Shown: positions 42,321 to 51,101, counted from the first letter of the stretch. The stretch: 64,000 bases of DNA from Spirochaetota bacterium (GCA_023393015.1 JAEWMY010000051.1:1-64000); one strand, 5' to 3'. Notes: generated by a model not told the origin, from the sequence alone. Numbers and translations are program-made.

Positions 42321-43313
42321 ATGTTAAAAAGAAAACTAAAATATTTTAGAAAGCTTATTATTTCTTCTTCTAAAGCATTATCGCGGTTTCTTGTTGCGAT
42401 ATTCTATAATACAATCTGTAAATGTTTTATTTTTATATTTGCGAAGAGAAACATCGATAGAAAAAAATATTATGTTTCAATATGTCTTATTTTCAAAGAC
42501 GAAGCCAACTTCTTAAAGGAATGGATTAGCTATCATCTAGAAATCGGCGTTGATCACTTCTATCTTTACAATAATAATTCTACAGATGATTATAAAGCAA
42601 TTATTACTCCGTACATTGATAATGGTGTAGTCACACTTATAGATTGGCCATTTCAACAAGCACAGATTGCAGCATACAAACATTGCTTCGAGAATTATCG
42701 TAATGAATCGAATTGGATTTCTTTTCTTGATGCAGACGAGTTTGTGTGTCTAATTAAGCATGATAATATAGCAAAGTGGTTAAAAAAATACGTTAGATTC
42801 CCATCAGTTACAATTTACTGGAAAATGTTCGGAACTGGTGGACTTCTCAAACATGATAGAAATAAACTTGTTATTGAGCAATACACAGTGTGTTGGGATC
42901 ATTTAAATGTACACGGAAAATGTTTTGTGAATACTTATTATGACATTGCCAATTATGATAAATGGTTTATGCATCATTCAACGTATATGCTGTTTAGTGT
43001 GGGCGGCATTTCAGTAACGTTACCTCCAGTTAATCAATTTAAATACTTTTGTACCATAGATACAATGTGGGGGCATGGAGATAAGAACAATAATTCAGAG
43101 ATTCAAATTAATCATTATTTCACAAAAGCATGGGATATTTATGAATTAAAAAGTAAAAAGTCTGATGTGTTCTTTACAAGTAATCCAAAATTGGATTTTT
43201 CATATTTTTTAAAGTATGAGATGAAGTGTACTAGTGTTGATTATTCAATATTTAGATTTGTAATGAAACTTAAACTAAAAAACGAAATGGTATTTGATAG
43301 TGAAAATTTATAG
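42321..43313 (+). CDS. Glycosyltransferase (GT92 / GT2-like)
   Basis: This 330-residue protein is strongly AT-rich in its codons. The catalytic domain has SICLIFKDEANFLKEWISYH, GVDHFYLYNNNSTDD and the DxD-like FLDADEFVC, the pattern of GT92 (DUF23) and related GT-A enzymes. It probably adds a sugar to a surface polysaccharide. The N-terminus is basic and partly hydrophobic. ATG 42321 is preferred because a TATAAT promoter lies 10 nt upstream; a TTG at 42237 would add 28 residues. Confidence 0.75.
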   Translation: MLKRKLKYFRKLIISSSKALSRFLVAIFYNTICKCFIFIFAKRNIDRKKYYVSICLIFKDEANFLKEWISYHLEIGVDHFYLYNNNSTDDYKAIITPYIDNGVVTLIDWPFQQAQIAAYKHCFENYRNESNWISFLDADEFVCLIKHDNIAKWLKKYVRFPSVTIYWKMFGTGGLLKHDRNKLVIEQYTVCWDHLNVHGKCFVNTYYDIANYDKWFMHHSTYMLFSVGGISVTLPPVNQFKYFCTIDTMWGHGDKNNNSEIQINHYFTKAWDIYELKSKKSDVFFTSNPKLDFSYFLKYEMKCTSVDYSIFRFVMKLKLKNEMVFDSENL

Positions 43314-43320
43314 TGCTTTC

Positions 43321-43346
43321 CAGTTTGCAATTTGTTGCAAAAACTG
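43321..43346. terminator. Hairpin between convergent genes
   Basis: CAGTTT-GCAA and TTGC-AA-AAACTG form a bulged stem between the GT92-like and F420-like genes. There is no long T run. Confidence 0.35.
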
Positions 43347-43443
43347 TAATTAGCAATAAAACAAACCCCATTTAAATATTTTATGGATAACGAAACAGGC
43401 TAAATGATGGTCATGCATATTTGAAAGTAACTTTGGTTGTATT

Positions 43444-44640
43444 TTATTTTCTGCGACTAACCCTTATGCCTAGACAAAATTTAACTAATTTTTTTATAAG
43501 GGATAAGACTTTATTCTTCTTCAGACGAGCATTTGAAACCGCTATTACACGTGAGGCATTGTAACCTCGATTATCATACTCATTCCAGAATTTTTCATAA
43601 TTATTCGGTTTTTTGTGTGAAGATACTATTGCTGAGTTTATTTCAAGAATGTTGTTGATAATACCATCGTCAATTTCCTTATATATCAAAGAATTGCCTA
43701 TTTTATTAAAATAGTCTGTTCCCTTATCGCCGTGCGATAAGACTAAAGAAGTCCCATAAGGGCTGAATATTTCAGGAATCATTAAATCAGGGGCAGGGAA
43801 ATCACCGAGAGATAAATCGGCCCAGCTCCTATTAAGTCCCCTGTATTCACAATGGTAACAAGAAGGTCTCAAGATATAATGCTTAAAAAATTGTTGATAA
43901 AAATCATCTTTAGAAGCATTTCGAATGTATGATTTGTTATGGAATACAAATTTCAAATTGTATTCATTCTTCATTTTATAGTCTTTATATCTGAAAGTCA
44001 CGTTGAGCATTTTACCAAGAGACTTCTCATTGTTTTTTTGTTCAGTAATGTAGTCTGTCCATATACCAGGACTTGCTACTCCATGACAAATTAAATCAAC
44101 GGAAATAAGGTTGGTATTATTTGCTAGTTTTTCTCCTAAGAAAGACTTTAACCCAACTATTTGACATGGAGTTCCGGTAAACAATACAAGAGTTCCATTG
44201 CGTATAAACTCTCGTGCTTGTTTATATGTTAAGGAGATATCGCTTTGAACGTACTTACTTCCCAGAATATCTTGAAGTTCATGAATAGTCTTAGCAAATT
44301 GATGAACGACTGTAAAGTTTTTATTTAAAACGGCGCCAAAAACGACTCCATTATGATTGAGGATGTAAGTTGCCAAGACCTGAAAGACAGCTCCGCTTGA
44401 AGAACCGTTCAAGATAATTTTTTCATTTTTAGCTCTGCATGCGATTACAATCGACTGTTTCGATTTTTGTAAAGGTGTCTGAGGACATACGTCATCACAC
44501 AGGTGACAATTTGCTGTTTTACTACAGCCTTCGTTTGTTGGATAAAAAAAACCATGATTGTCAATAGTAAAGTGACAAAAACCATCAGGACAGATTTGAA
44601 CACAAGCGCCACAGCCCGTACAATCTTCGTGGTTTCGCAT
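43444..44640 (-). CDS. F420-hydrogenase/dehydrogenase beta-subunit-like iron-sulphur protein
   Basis: The 398-residue protein begins with a ferredoxin-like region: CTGCGACVQICP, then CHLCDDVCP, giving two cysteine clusters for iron-sulphur centres. The FrhB-like N- and C-terminal domains follow (SGAVFQVLATYIL, LFTGTPCQIVGLKSFL, VDLICHGVASPGIW, CEYRGLNRSWADLSLGDF). Proteins of this type are often encoded beside polysaccharide pyruvyl transferases in capsule loci, as here, and are thought to act as reductases on sugar or pyruvyl groups. No F420 pathway is implied. GAGGA precedes the ATG. Confidence 0.8.
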   Translation of the reverse strand: MRNHEDCTGCGACVQICPDGFCHFTIDNHGFFYPTNEGCSKTANCHLCDDVCPQTPLQKSKQSIVIACRAKNEKIILNGSSSGAVFQVLATYILNHNGVVFGAVLNKNFTVVHQFAKTIHELQDILGSKYVQSDISLTYKQAREFIRNGTLVLFTGTPCQIVGLKSFLGEKLANNTNLISVDLICHGVASPGIWTDYITEQKNNEKSLGKMLNVTFRYKDYKMKNEYNLKFVFHNKSYIRNASKDDFYQQFFKHYILRPSCYHCEYRGLNRSWADLSLGDFPAPDLMIPEIFSPYGTSLVLSHGDKGTDYFNKIGNSLIYKEIDDGIINNILEINSAIVSSHKKPNNYEKFWNEYDNRGYNASRVIAVSNARLKKNKVLSLIKKLVKFCLGIRVSRRK

Positions 44641-44668
44641 ATCAGATCCTCATTATCATTAAATGCAC

Positions 44669-45829
44669 TTATCGTTTCGTTAATTCGGTTTTCAAATCAG
44701 CTTTGAAATTCCGTAGCTTGTCATTTACTGATTTCATCGATTCTAGTCCGGCTTTGTGCAATTCTTCGCTTTTGGAGATGTACTCCAGCGTTTTAGCGAC
44801 AGCCTGTTCGGTTTGCATCGTTTTCCCATCGATGATGTAAGGGTAGCCGATATTGTGATATAACCCTTCGAATTTTCTGCTATAAGCGAAGGGTATAGTC
44901 GCAACTCCGGAGGAGAACGCGGCAATCGTTGAATGCATTCTCGCCCCGGTAAAAACGTCCATTGTTGCGATATAGTTCTTTGCGACAATTGGATTCAGGA
45001 ATTGTGGGGCAAGGATAACTTGAGGGTACGTTTCTTTCAACTCCTTTGATACTTGCAAATCCCCGTCACGTGCCTTTGAACTCGAATCAACAACATGTGG
45101 GATGATATGAATCTCGTTCTGACCTTGGTCGTATAGTGTATCAATTAATGAGTTTATGTACTCCTTATAATCTACTGTAAGACCAAATTGGTTTTCATTT
45201 GAAAAACCGCCTTTCCACAGAAGGCCGGAAACATTGAGACCGATCTTTCTTTTCTCGTTCCTATCCCTTTCTTTCTTGTAGGGCAGGGCAAATGCCAAAT
45301 CAGTCGCGATGAAAATATCTTTTTTGGGCAGGCTTTCATAAACGAAGTCTTTTGAAGGGACATCCCTCGTATAAACGCGTTTGCTTTTCTTGATTGCCCG
45401 AATCGCCTCTTTTTTCAGTGTTTTACTCTCGAATGGACCGATAGTCTGAGGCATTAAAATAAGCGGGACCCCGAGTTTTTCGACATTGAGTTTCATACGA
45501 GTGGTTCGATGTACAAATTTGGGCAAGTATATGTCGGAAAAATTGTCGCCATAGGTTATATCCAAGACCGCGTCGCAGGTTTTAAGAATCTTGGCTACTT
45601 GTCTCTCTTTCAATGTCAGTCGTGAAGTAAGATGGTAGCGAACTCCCGATAGTTTTACGTCGGGGAAAAAGTCGCGGGCTATCTCCAGGTTTTCGACGCT
45701 ATCGGTAAAATTGATGATTTCCAAATCATCGGGAAATAAATCGATAAGAATGGAGATTACTGAATACGTAAGCGCGACGCAACCCATGTTCTCGTTATCG
45801 AATTTAAACCCCAATAATCCAATTATCAT
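44669..45829 (-). CDS. Polysaccharide pyruvyl transferase family protein
   Basis: The 386-residue protein matches the WcaK/CsaB family, which adds pyruvate ketals to surface sugars using phosphoenolpyruvate. Recognisable parts are the start IGLLGFKFDNENMGCVALTYS, LDITYGDNFSDIY, LILMPQTIGPFES, VYTRDVPSKDF, GLNVSGLLWKG and the C-terminal TGARMHSTIAAFSSGVATIP. AAGGATAGGTAG precedes the ATG. It is transcribed into the F420-like gene 28 nt downstream. Composition is less extreme than in the GT92-like gene but below the core. Confidence 0.85.
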   Translation of the reverse strand: MIIGLLGFKFDNENMGCVALTYSVISILIDLFPDDLEIINFTDSVENLEIARDFFPDVKLSGVRYHLTSRLTLKERQVAKILKTCDAVLDITYGDNFSDIYLPKFVHRTTRMKLNVEKLGVPLILMPQTIGPFESKTLKKEAIRAIKKSKRVYTRDVPSKDFVYESLPKKDIFIATDLAFALPYKKERDRNEKRKIGLNVSGLLWKGGFSNENQFGLTVDYKEYINSLIDTLYDQGQNEIHIIPHVVDSSSKARDGDLQVSKELKETYPQVILAPQFLNPIVAKNYIATMDVFTGARMHSTIAAFSSGVATIPFAYSRKFEGLYHNIGYPYIIDGKTMQTEQAVAKTLEYISKSEELHKAGLESMKSVNDKLRNFKADLKTELTKR

Positions 45830-45954
45830 TCTACCTATCCTTGATTATCATGTCTCGCAAACAAGTGGAGACTGTATATGGTCACTGAGAGTTTATCATG
45901 ATTCTCCGCTATTTTGAAGGAACTTGAGAAATATTGTTCAATGCGTATTACGCG

Positions 45955-46383
45955 TTACTCCCACTCAAACCTTCCGAACGGATCCGCCCAAACGGAGCCG
46001 TCCGTATAGCGGATTCGGGTCGCGCGGACGGTCGTTACGGTGAAGGAATCTCCGACGGATACGCCGTATTGGACGGGAGCGATCGCGCAGACGGCGGAAC
46101 CGCCGGGTTCGACCGTCACCGGGAAGGATTCCTCGCCCGAAACGTCGTCTTCTCCCGAGAAGCCTTCCCACGAGAGGGTGATGTCTGTCACCGTTTGATC
46201 CGACTCATTGACGAAACGGAAGGGGCGCGCGACGTGGTTTCCCTCTATGCGCTCGTCCGCGGCGATCGCCGGGAAAATGCCGTACGGACGCCGCGTTTCG
46301 CCGGGCGGCGGTGTGACGCAGGAAACGAGGGAGAGGCAAACGAGCGAAACGGAGAGAAAGAAGGACGGAACGCGTGATACCAT
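45955..46383 (-). CDS. Small putative lipoprotein
   Basis: A 142-residue protein with signal peptide MVSRVPSFFLSVSLVCLSL and lipobox LVSC, followed by TPPPGETRRP. The body is beta-rich (RPFRFVNESDQTVTDITL, FPVTVEPGGSAVCAI) and may be an Ig-like fold. It lies 59 nt after hisS on the same strand and marks the return to GC-rich core sequence. A longer frame upstream runs antiparallel to nothing useful and overlaps hisS, so the ATG at 46383 is used. Function unknown. Confidence 0.7.
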   Translation of the reverse strand: MVSRVPSFFLSVSLVCLSLVSCVTPPPGETRRPYGIFPAIAADERIEGNHVARPFRFVNESDQTVTDITLSWEGFSGEDDVSGEESFPVTVEPGGSAVCAIAPVQYGVSVGDSFTVTTVRATRIRYTDGSVWADPFGRFEWE

Positions 46384-46442
46384 GCGATATACCCCCGGGG
46401 ATACTATCGCGTGGTTTCGCGGGCTTGCCCGGAAACGGATCG

Positions 46443-47813
46443 TTACGCCCGCGCGGAAAGAATAGAGCGGGCCGCGTCGGCGTATGTCGCGCGGTCGACC
46501 GTCTCCCGCGTTTTCAGGTTCTTGAGCGTCACGGAACCGTCTCCTTCCGACGCCGGAACGTCGGCCACGAGAACTCCCCAGGGAACGCCCTTTTTCTCGG
46601 CCCAGGCGTATTGCTGGGCCATCTTCTTTTCGTCGGGAAAGACCTCGCAGTACACCCCGAGCGCGCGAAGGCGCGCGGCGGCGGCGAGATAGGCGCCCGT
46701 GAGACTCGCGTCCTGGCAGAAGACGACCGCGTCCGTGAAGCACGCGCGGCCGGTAGAAAGCCCGAGCTCCGCGAGTCCCGCGAGCAGACGGTCGAGGCCG
46801 ATAGACGAGCCGACGCCCGTGATCCGCTCTTTTGTGTAAAGCCCGGCGAGATTGTCGTACCGCCCGCCCGAGCACACCGATCCGATGGACGGCAAGTCGT
46901 TAAGGAAGGTTTCGTAGACGACGCCTGTATAGTAGTCGAGGCCGCGCGTGATCGAGGGGTCGAGCACGAAGGATGCCTCGATGCCGGTCGCTTTCATGAA
47001 TGAACGGATGTCGCGGAGCCGCTTCGTGTCCTCGGCGGGACCGCCCGCGAGACGCTCCATGAGATCGAGCGTCGCATCGAAGTCGTCGCTCGAAAGGCCG
47101 GCACCCGCCGGAGCGTTCGCTCCGGAGACGAACGAGAGTATCTCGTCGGCGAGTTCCCCGGCGCGGGCGGCGTTTGCTTCCGCCGAGGAACATGCCTCGA
47201 CGATCGAGGCGCGAACCTCGTCCCTGCCGACCTTGGCGAGCTTGTCGACCGCGCGGAGGACGTCGTCGCTGGCGCACGAAAGGCCGCGGTTCGAGAGAAA
47301 GCGGTTGAACACTCCGCGGTGCGAAAGGCGGATGGTGACGGCGTCGACGCCGATGGCGGACAGGGCCGTCTTCATGAGGCTGAGGATTTCGAAGTCGACC
47401 GACGCGGAATCGGAGCCCACGACGTCGAAGTCGCACTGCACGAACTCGCGGTACCGGCCCGCCTGCGGTTTTTCGCCCCTCCAGACCTTGGCGATGTGAT
47501 AGCGCTTGAAGGGGAGGTAGAGCTCGTCCTTGTGCTCGGCGACGAAGCGCGCGAAGGGAACCGTGAGGTCGAAGCGGAGCGAGACGTCTCGCCCGCCGTT
47601 ATCCTCGAAGCGGAATACCTGCTTCTCCGTCTCGCCGTCGCTCTTGCGCAGGAGTATCTCGGAGTATTCGAGGGCCGGGGTATCGATCGGGACGAAGCCG
47701 AAGGAGCGGAAGGTCGCGGTCAGTTTCTCGACGAGCAAGGCACGCTCCGTCTCGGCGGCGGGGAGGAAATCGCGAAAGCCCTTGAGGACTCTGGGTTGTA
47801 TAAGGTCGGACAT
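46443..47813 (-). CDS. hisS: Histidyl-tRNA synthetase
   Basis: This 456-residue class II synthetase has motif 1 near PRVLKGFRDFLP, motif 2 around RYREFVQCDFDVVG, the histidine motif SITRGLDYYTGVVYE and motif 3 GVGSSIGLDRLLAGL, followed by an anticodon-binding domain. The ATG at 47813 (MSDLIQPRV) is supported by a promoter whose -10 box ends 6 nt before it. No Shine-Dalgarno is present, so the transcript is probably leaderless. It diverges from coaX. Confidence 0.93.
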   Translation of the reverse strand: MSDLIQPRVLKGFRDFLPAAETERALLVEKLTATFRSFGFVPIDTPALEYSEILLRKSDGETEKQVFRFEDNGGRDVSLRFDLTVPFARFVAEHKDELYLPFKRYHIAKVWRGEKPQAGRYREFVQCDFDVVGSDSASVDFEILSLMKTALSAIGVDAVTIRLSHRGVFNRFLSNRGLSCASDDVLRAVDKLAKVGRDEVRASIVEACSSAEANAARAGELADEILSFVSGANAPAGAGLSSDDFDATLDLMERLAGGPAEDTKRLRDIRSFMKATGIEASFVLDPSITRGLDYYTGVVYETFLNDLPSIGSVCSGGRYDNLAGLYTKERITGVGSSIGLDRLLAGLAELGLSTGRACFTDAVVFCQDASLTGAYLAAAARLRALGVYCEVFPDEKKMAQQYAWAEKKGVPWGVLVADVPASEGDGSVTLKNLKTRETVDRATYADAARSILSARA

Positions 47814-47819
47814 GGTGGT

Positions 47820-47848
47820 ATGATACCGGCCTAACGCGATTTTATCAA
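47820..47848 (-). promoter_or_regulatory. hisS promoter, leaderless geometry
   Basis: Minus strand TTGATA (47848-47843), a 17-bp spacer and TATCAT (47825-47820), 6 nt before the ATG. Confidence 0.7.
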
Positions 47849-47868
47849 GCGTACGGGGGAACATCGCC

Positions 47869-48642
47869 ATGTTGATGGTAATCGACGTCGGGAACACGAA
47901 CATCGTCCTGGGCCTCTATCACGGCTCCGACCTCGTACTTGACTGGCGTCTATACACGGACCCGAGACGGACCGACGACGAGTACGTCTCCGTCGTTCGT
48001 TCCCTCTTTCGCGATTCCGGCATCGCCCCCGGCACGATAGAGAAAACCGTCATCTCCTCGGTCGTTCCCCAGCTGAACGATACCATCTCGTCCATGGTGG
48101 AGAAACTTACCGGACGCCATCCCGTCGCCCTCGGACCCGACAAGTACGCGCGGCTTCCGGTCCGCGTTCCGGAGTCCGCCCTGCACGAGATCGGCACGGA
48201 CATCGTCTGCGACGCTGTCGCCGCATGGGACGCCTACCGCGCAGCCTGCATCGTCGTCGATTTCGGAACCGCCCTTACCTTTACCGCGATCGGACCCGAG
48301 GCCGACATCCGCGGCGTCGCCATCGCCCCCGGGCTCGGCACCGCCGTGAAGGCGCTCTTCCGGGACACCGCCCAGCTACCCTCCGTTCCGCTCGTCGTTC
48401 CGCCGTCGAGTCTCGGCACGAATACCGTGCACGCCATCCAGTCGGGCGTCGTACTGGGGTATCAGGGACTCGTCGAATCGATGATAAACAGGATGCGCCG
48501 CGATCTCGGCGTCGAGGCCCCCGCCGTCGCGACGGGCGGTCTTTCATCGGTGCTGTCGAGCGTGTCGGACGTCTTTGACCGCGAGGACCGCCAGCTCACG
48601 CTAAAGGGACTCTATCTTATCGCGAACCTTCTGGACGCCTGA
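47869..48642 (+). CDS. coaX: Type III pantothenate kinase
   Basis: This 257-residue ASKHA-fold kinase phosphorylates pantothenate, the first step of coenzyme A synthesis. The phosphate motif VIDVGNTNIVLGL, the active-site region IGTDIVCDAVAAW, VVDFGTALTFTAI, GVAIAPGLGTAVKALF and ATGGLSSVL are all in place. GGGGGA lies 8 nt before the ATG at 47869; a second ATG follows two codons later. It diverges from hisS and converges with the NeuB-like gene. Confidence 0.92.
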   Translation: MLMVIDVGNTNIVLGLYHGSDLVLDWRLYTDPRRTDDEYVSVVRSLFRDSGIAPGTIEKTVISSVVPQLNDTISSMVEKLTGRHPVALGPDKYARLPVRVPESALHEIGTDIVCDAVAAWDAYRAACIVVDFGTALTFTAIGPEADIRGVAIAPGLGTAVKALFRDTAQLPSVPLVVPPSSLGTNTVHAIQSGVVLGYQGLVESMINRMRRDLGVEAPAVATGGLSSVLSSVSDVFDREDRQLTLKGLYLIANLLDA

Positions 48643-48669
48643 CGGACGACCGACCGACCCCTGAACGAC

Positions 48670-48691
48670 GCATGACCGGCGCATGACCGGC
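48670..48691. repeat. Short tandem repeat between convergent genes
   Basis: Two adjacent copies of GCATGACCGGC between coaX and the NeuB-like gene. Confidence 0.6.
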
Positions 48692-48698
48692 GGGCGCG

Positions 48699-49814
48699 CT
48701 ACCGGGCGATAAAGTCGTCCCAGGAAACGCCTGCGCCGTTTTCCACGTCTCGCGCGAGCACGCCACCCGTTATCGAATCAATCCACTCGGGCCCGATACC
48801 GGGCGAAAGAAGTTTCTCGGTTCTGAGGATCGCGATGTCGCCTTCCGCTATCCTCGTGCCCGCGCGCGCGGCACGGAGGTAGTGAAGGGAGCGGTTTGTC
48901 CTTCCGTAATTCGCGCGCTCGGAGGGTGCAAGTCCCTTTATACCGGTTCCGAGCGTGGCCTCGACCCGCTCCCGGCCGTACTCGGCGTAAAGCCGTCCGA
49001 TCGTCGCATCGGGGCCTTCCGTTTCGGCCTCCCGTACGCGCGCGACCATGCGGGCGAAATCGGCGGGGGGGAGGGCTACCGGGTCGTCGAGGCCCGGATC
49101 GGCGCGCGACAGGCATATATGCTTTTCGATCGCCATGGCGCCCGCGGCACCGGCGAGGGCGGGCACCAGAACGGGGTCGAGCGAATGGTCGCTTACCCCG
49201 CACGGAATGCCGAAGATGGCGGAAAGTGCGGGTATAACGCTGAGATTGTAATCGGTTTCGGGGGCGGGATAGCTCGTAACGCAGTGGAGCAGGGCCCGCG
49301 CTGGGGCCGTTTCGGTGAGTTCGAGCGCGCGTTCGATGTCGGACAGGCGTGAAACCCCGGTCGAGAGGATGACCGGCACGCCGAAGGTCGAAACCTCGCG
49401 GAGCAGGGGCGTGTGATTGAGCTCCGGAGAGGCTATTTTCACGGCCGCGGGGCTCAGCGTCGCGAGTTCGCGCGCGCTTCGGAGCCCGAACGGCGTACAC
49501 AGGAAGGTGAGACCGCATTCCGCGCAAAATAGGGCCATTTCCCGGTAAAAGTCGACGGGTAGCTCGAGGGAGCGGAAGCGTTCGTACAGGCTGATGGGGC
49601 CGCCGGGGAGGGGAACGAAGCCCGTATCCGGATGAAGGATTTCGTCGGCGTAGACCATCTGGAATTTCGCGCAATCGGCCCCCGCGTCCCGCGCGGCGCG
49701 AACGAGGTCTTTCGCTTTTTCCGGGGAGCCGCCATGGGCGGTGCCTATCTCGGCGATCACGAGGACCGGGCCGCCGCTCGAATACGTATGTCGTTCCAGG
49801 GAAAGGGATGCCAT
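48699..49814 (-). CDS. NeuB-family nonulosonic acid synthase (sialic/legionaminic/pseudaminic type)
   Basis: The 371-residue protein has the NeuB TIM barrel (VIAEIGTAHGGSPEKAKDLV, DCAKFQMVYADEI, TPFGLRSA, AVKIASPELNHTPLL, LSTGVSRLSDIERAL, GVSDHSLDP) and a C-terminal SAF antifreeze-like domain (RSLHYLRAARAGTRIAEGDI). It condenses phosphoenolpyruvate with a six-carbon amino sugar to give a nine-carbon acid. The exact product cannot be told. Spirochaete flagellins carry such acids, which would link it to flaA-type filaments. A promoter with its -10 box 6 nt before the ATG indicates a leaderless mRNA. Confidence 0.85.
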   Translation of the reverse strand: MASLSLERHTYSSGGPVLVIAEIGTAHGGSPEKAKDLVRAARDAGADCAKFQMVYADEILHPDTGFVPLPGGPISLYERFRSLELPVDFYREMALFCAECGLTFLCTPFGLRSARELATLSPAAVKIASPELNHTPLLREVSTFGVPVILSTGVSRLSDIERALELTETAPARALLHCVTSYPAPETDYNLSVIPALSAIFGIPCGVSDHSLDPVLVPALAGAAGAMAIEKHICLSRADPGLDDPVALPPADFARMVARVREAETEGPDATIGRLYAEYGRERVEATLGTGIKGLAPSERANYGRTNRSLHYLRAARAGTRIAEGDIAILRTEKLLSPGIGPEWIDSITGGVLARDVENGAGVSWDDFIAR

Positions 49815-49820
49815 AGCTCG

Positions 49821-49848
49821 ATTGTAGTCGAGGGGAATCCTTTGTCAA
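49821..49848 (-). promoter_or_regulatory. Promoter of the NeuB-like gene, leaderless geometry
   Basis: Minus strand TTGACA (49848-49843), a 16-bp spacer and TACAAT (49826-49821), 6 nt before the ATG. Confidence 0.75.
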
Positions 49849-49860
49849 CAAAAAACTCGC

Positions 49861-49889
49861 TCGACAAACCGGAATCTTTGCGCTATCAT
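49861..49889 (+). promoter_or_regulatory. Promoter of the small zinc-finger gene
   Basis: TCGACA at 49861-49866, a 17-bp spacer and TATCAT at 49884-49889. Confidence 0.55.
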
Positions 49890-49924
49890 ACGAGTATAAC
49901 GCCAACAGTTCGTAGGAGTAAGTC

Positions 49925-50149
49925 ATGAAGACCCTGTATTGTGATGTCTGTAAAGGCGAGATTGAAAACCCGATTCCCGGCCGAACCTGCTATTTTATCA
50001 AGGAATACGATATCTGCGACGATTGCAAGGAGACCATCGACGCGCGCCTTCGCCCCGTCGTTCGTTCCCATTTCCCCTATTCGGCGGAATGGTACGAGCA
50101 GCAGGTGATGGCCCTCGTCGAGCGCGGGGTCACGACGAGCCGGGCCTGA
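49925..50149 (+). CDS. Small zinc-finger protein of unknown function
   Basis: This 74-residue protein has two CxxC pairs, YCDVCKGE and ICDDCKET, about 28 residues apart, fitting one zinc site. The C-terminal half is helical (FPYSAEWYEQQVMALVERG). TAGGAG precedes the ATG and a promoter lies upstream. It has no recognisable family, and is followed by a long hairpin. Confidence 0.75.
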   Translation: MKTLYCDVCKGEIENPIPGRTCYFIKEYDICDDCKETIDARLRPVVRSHFPYSAEWYEQQVMALVERGVTTSRA

Positions 50150-50194
50150 TTCCGACTGTTGTTATCGGATATCCCTTCGCGTAAGGCATGTCGG

Positions 50195-50238
50195 GCGCGA
50201 TAAAGCGCGTTTTCCGCGGAAAACGGCCTTTGTCGCGC
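50195..50238. repeat. Long interrupted hairpin upstream of yebC
   Basis: Outer arms GCGCGATAAAG and CTTTGTCGCGC and inner arms CGTTTTCC and GGAAAACG, with a 2x2 internal loop. There is no T run. It ends 4 nt before the yebC -35 box, so it may terminate the upstream gene or form a regulatory structure. Confidence 0.7.
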
Positions 50239-50241
50239 TCC

Positions 50242-50271
50242 TTGACATGCTTTTTTACGTTATGGTACTAT
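50242..50271 (+). promoter_or_regulatory. yebC promoter
   Basis: TTGACA at 50242-50247, an 18-bp spacer and TACTAT at 50266-50271. Confidence 0.7.
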
Positions 50272-50313
50272 TTTGCACATACTGCGATACACCCTTCGGA
50301 TTAAGGAGACATA

Positions 50314-51054
50314 ATGTCAGGACATAGTAAATGGGCGACAATCAAGCACGCCAAAGGCGCCGCGGACGCGAAGCGCGGCCAGATGTTCACGAAGTTCATC
50401 AAGGAAATTTCCATAGCGGCCCGTATGGGCGGCGGCGATCCTAACGCCAACCCGCGGCTTCGCACTGCCATCCTCAAGGCCCGCGCCGCGAACATGCCCA
50501 AGGACAATATCGAACGGGCGATCAAGAAGGGAACGGGCGAGCTCGGAGCCGCCATCTACGAAGAACTGACCTACGAAGGCTACGGACCCGGCGGCGTCGC
50601 CGTTCTCGTCGAAGTCCTTACCGACAACAAGAACCGCGCGGCCGCCAACGTACGCAACCTCTTTTCCAAAAACGGCGGAAACCTCGGCGCGACCGGTTCG
50701 GTATCCTATATGTTCAACCGCAAGGGCGTTATCGAATACGACGCGGAAGCCGTGAGCGAGGACGTGGTCATGGAGGTCGCGCTTGAGGCCGGCGCCGACG
50801 ACGTCGCGAACGAGGACGGAGTTCTCAGCGTAACGACCGATCCGACCGCCTTCGAGGCCGTTCTCGAGGCCCTGCAGGCAAAGGGGTTCGAATCCCTTTC
50901 CGCCGAAATCTCGATGGTTCCGGACACCTACAGCGAACTCGACGTCGATACGACCCGAAAGGTCCTCAAGCTCGTCGACAAGCTCGAGGAGGACGACGAC
51001 GTCCAGAACGTCTATACCAATCTCGACATTCCCGAGGGATTCGAGGAGGAGTAA
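50314..51054 (+). CDS. yebC: YebC/PmpR-family (TACO1-like) protein
   Basis: The 246-residue protein has the family start MSGHSKWATIKHAKGAADAKRG and the core ARAANMPKDNIERAIKKG, EGYGPGGVAVLVEVLTDNKNRA and GGNLGATGSVSYMFNRKG. Once annotated as a transcription factor, YebC is now linked to translation of proline-rich stretches on the ribosome. AAGGAG precedes the ATG. It stands immediately upstream of the ruv genes, a common bacterial order. Confidence 0.95.
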   Translation: MSGHSKWATIKHAKGAADAKRGQMFTKFIKEISIAARMGGGDPNANPRLRTAILKARAANMPKDNIERAIKKGTGELGAAIYEELTYEGYGPGGVAVLVEVLTDNKNRAAANVRNLFSKNGGNLGATGSVSYMFNRKGVIEYDAEAVSEDVVMEVALEAGADDVANEDGVLSVTTDPTAFEAVLEALQAKGFESLSAEISMVPDTYSELDVDTTRKVLKLVDKLEEDDDVQNVYTNLDIPEGFEEE

Positions 51055-51072
51055 TACTCTTCCTCAGCATGG

Positions 51073-51101
51073 GCCGTCGCGCTTGCGGCGGCTTTTTTTT
51101 T
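51073..51101 (+). terminator. yebC terminator
   Basis: Arms GCCGTCGC and GCGGCGGC around GCTT, followed by nine T residues. Its 3' arm contains the -35 box of the ruvC promoter. Confidence 0.85.

Noticed and set aside
37993..45830. Prophage or conjugative element
   Set aside because: Only IS genes and polysaccharide genes are present; no integrase, capsid, relaxase or attachment repeats were found.
46384..46875. Long upstream extension of the small lipoprotein frame
   Set aside because: It overlaps hisS on the same strand in another frame; the ATG at 46383 begins a normal lipoprotein signal peptide.
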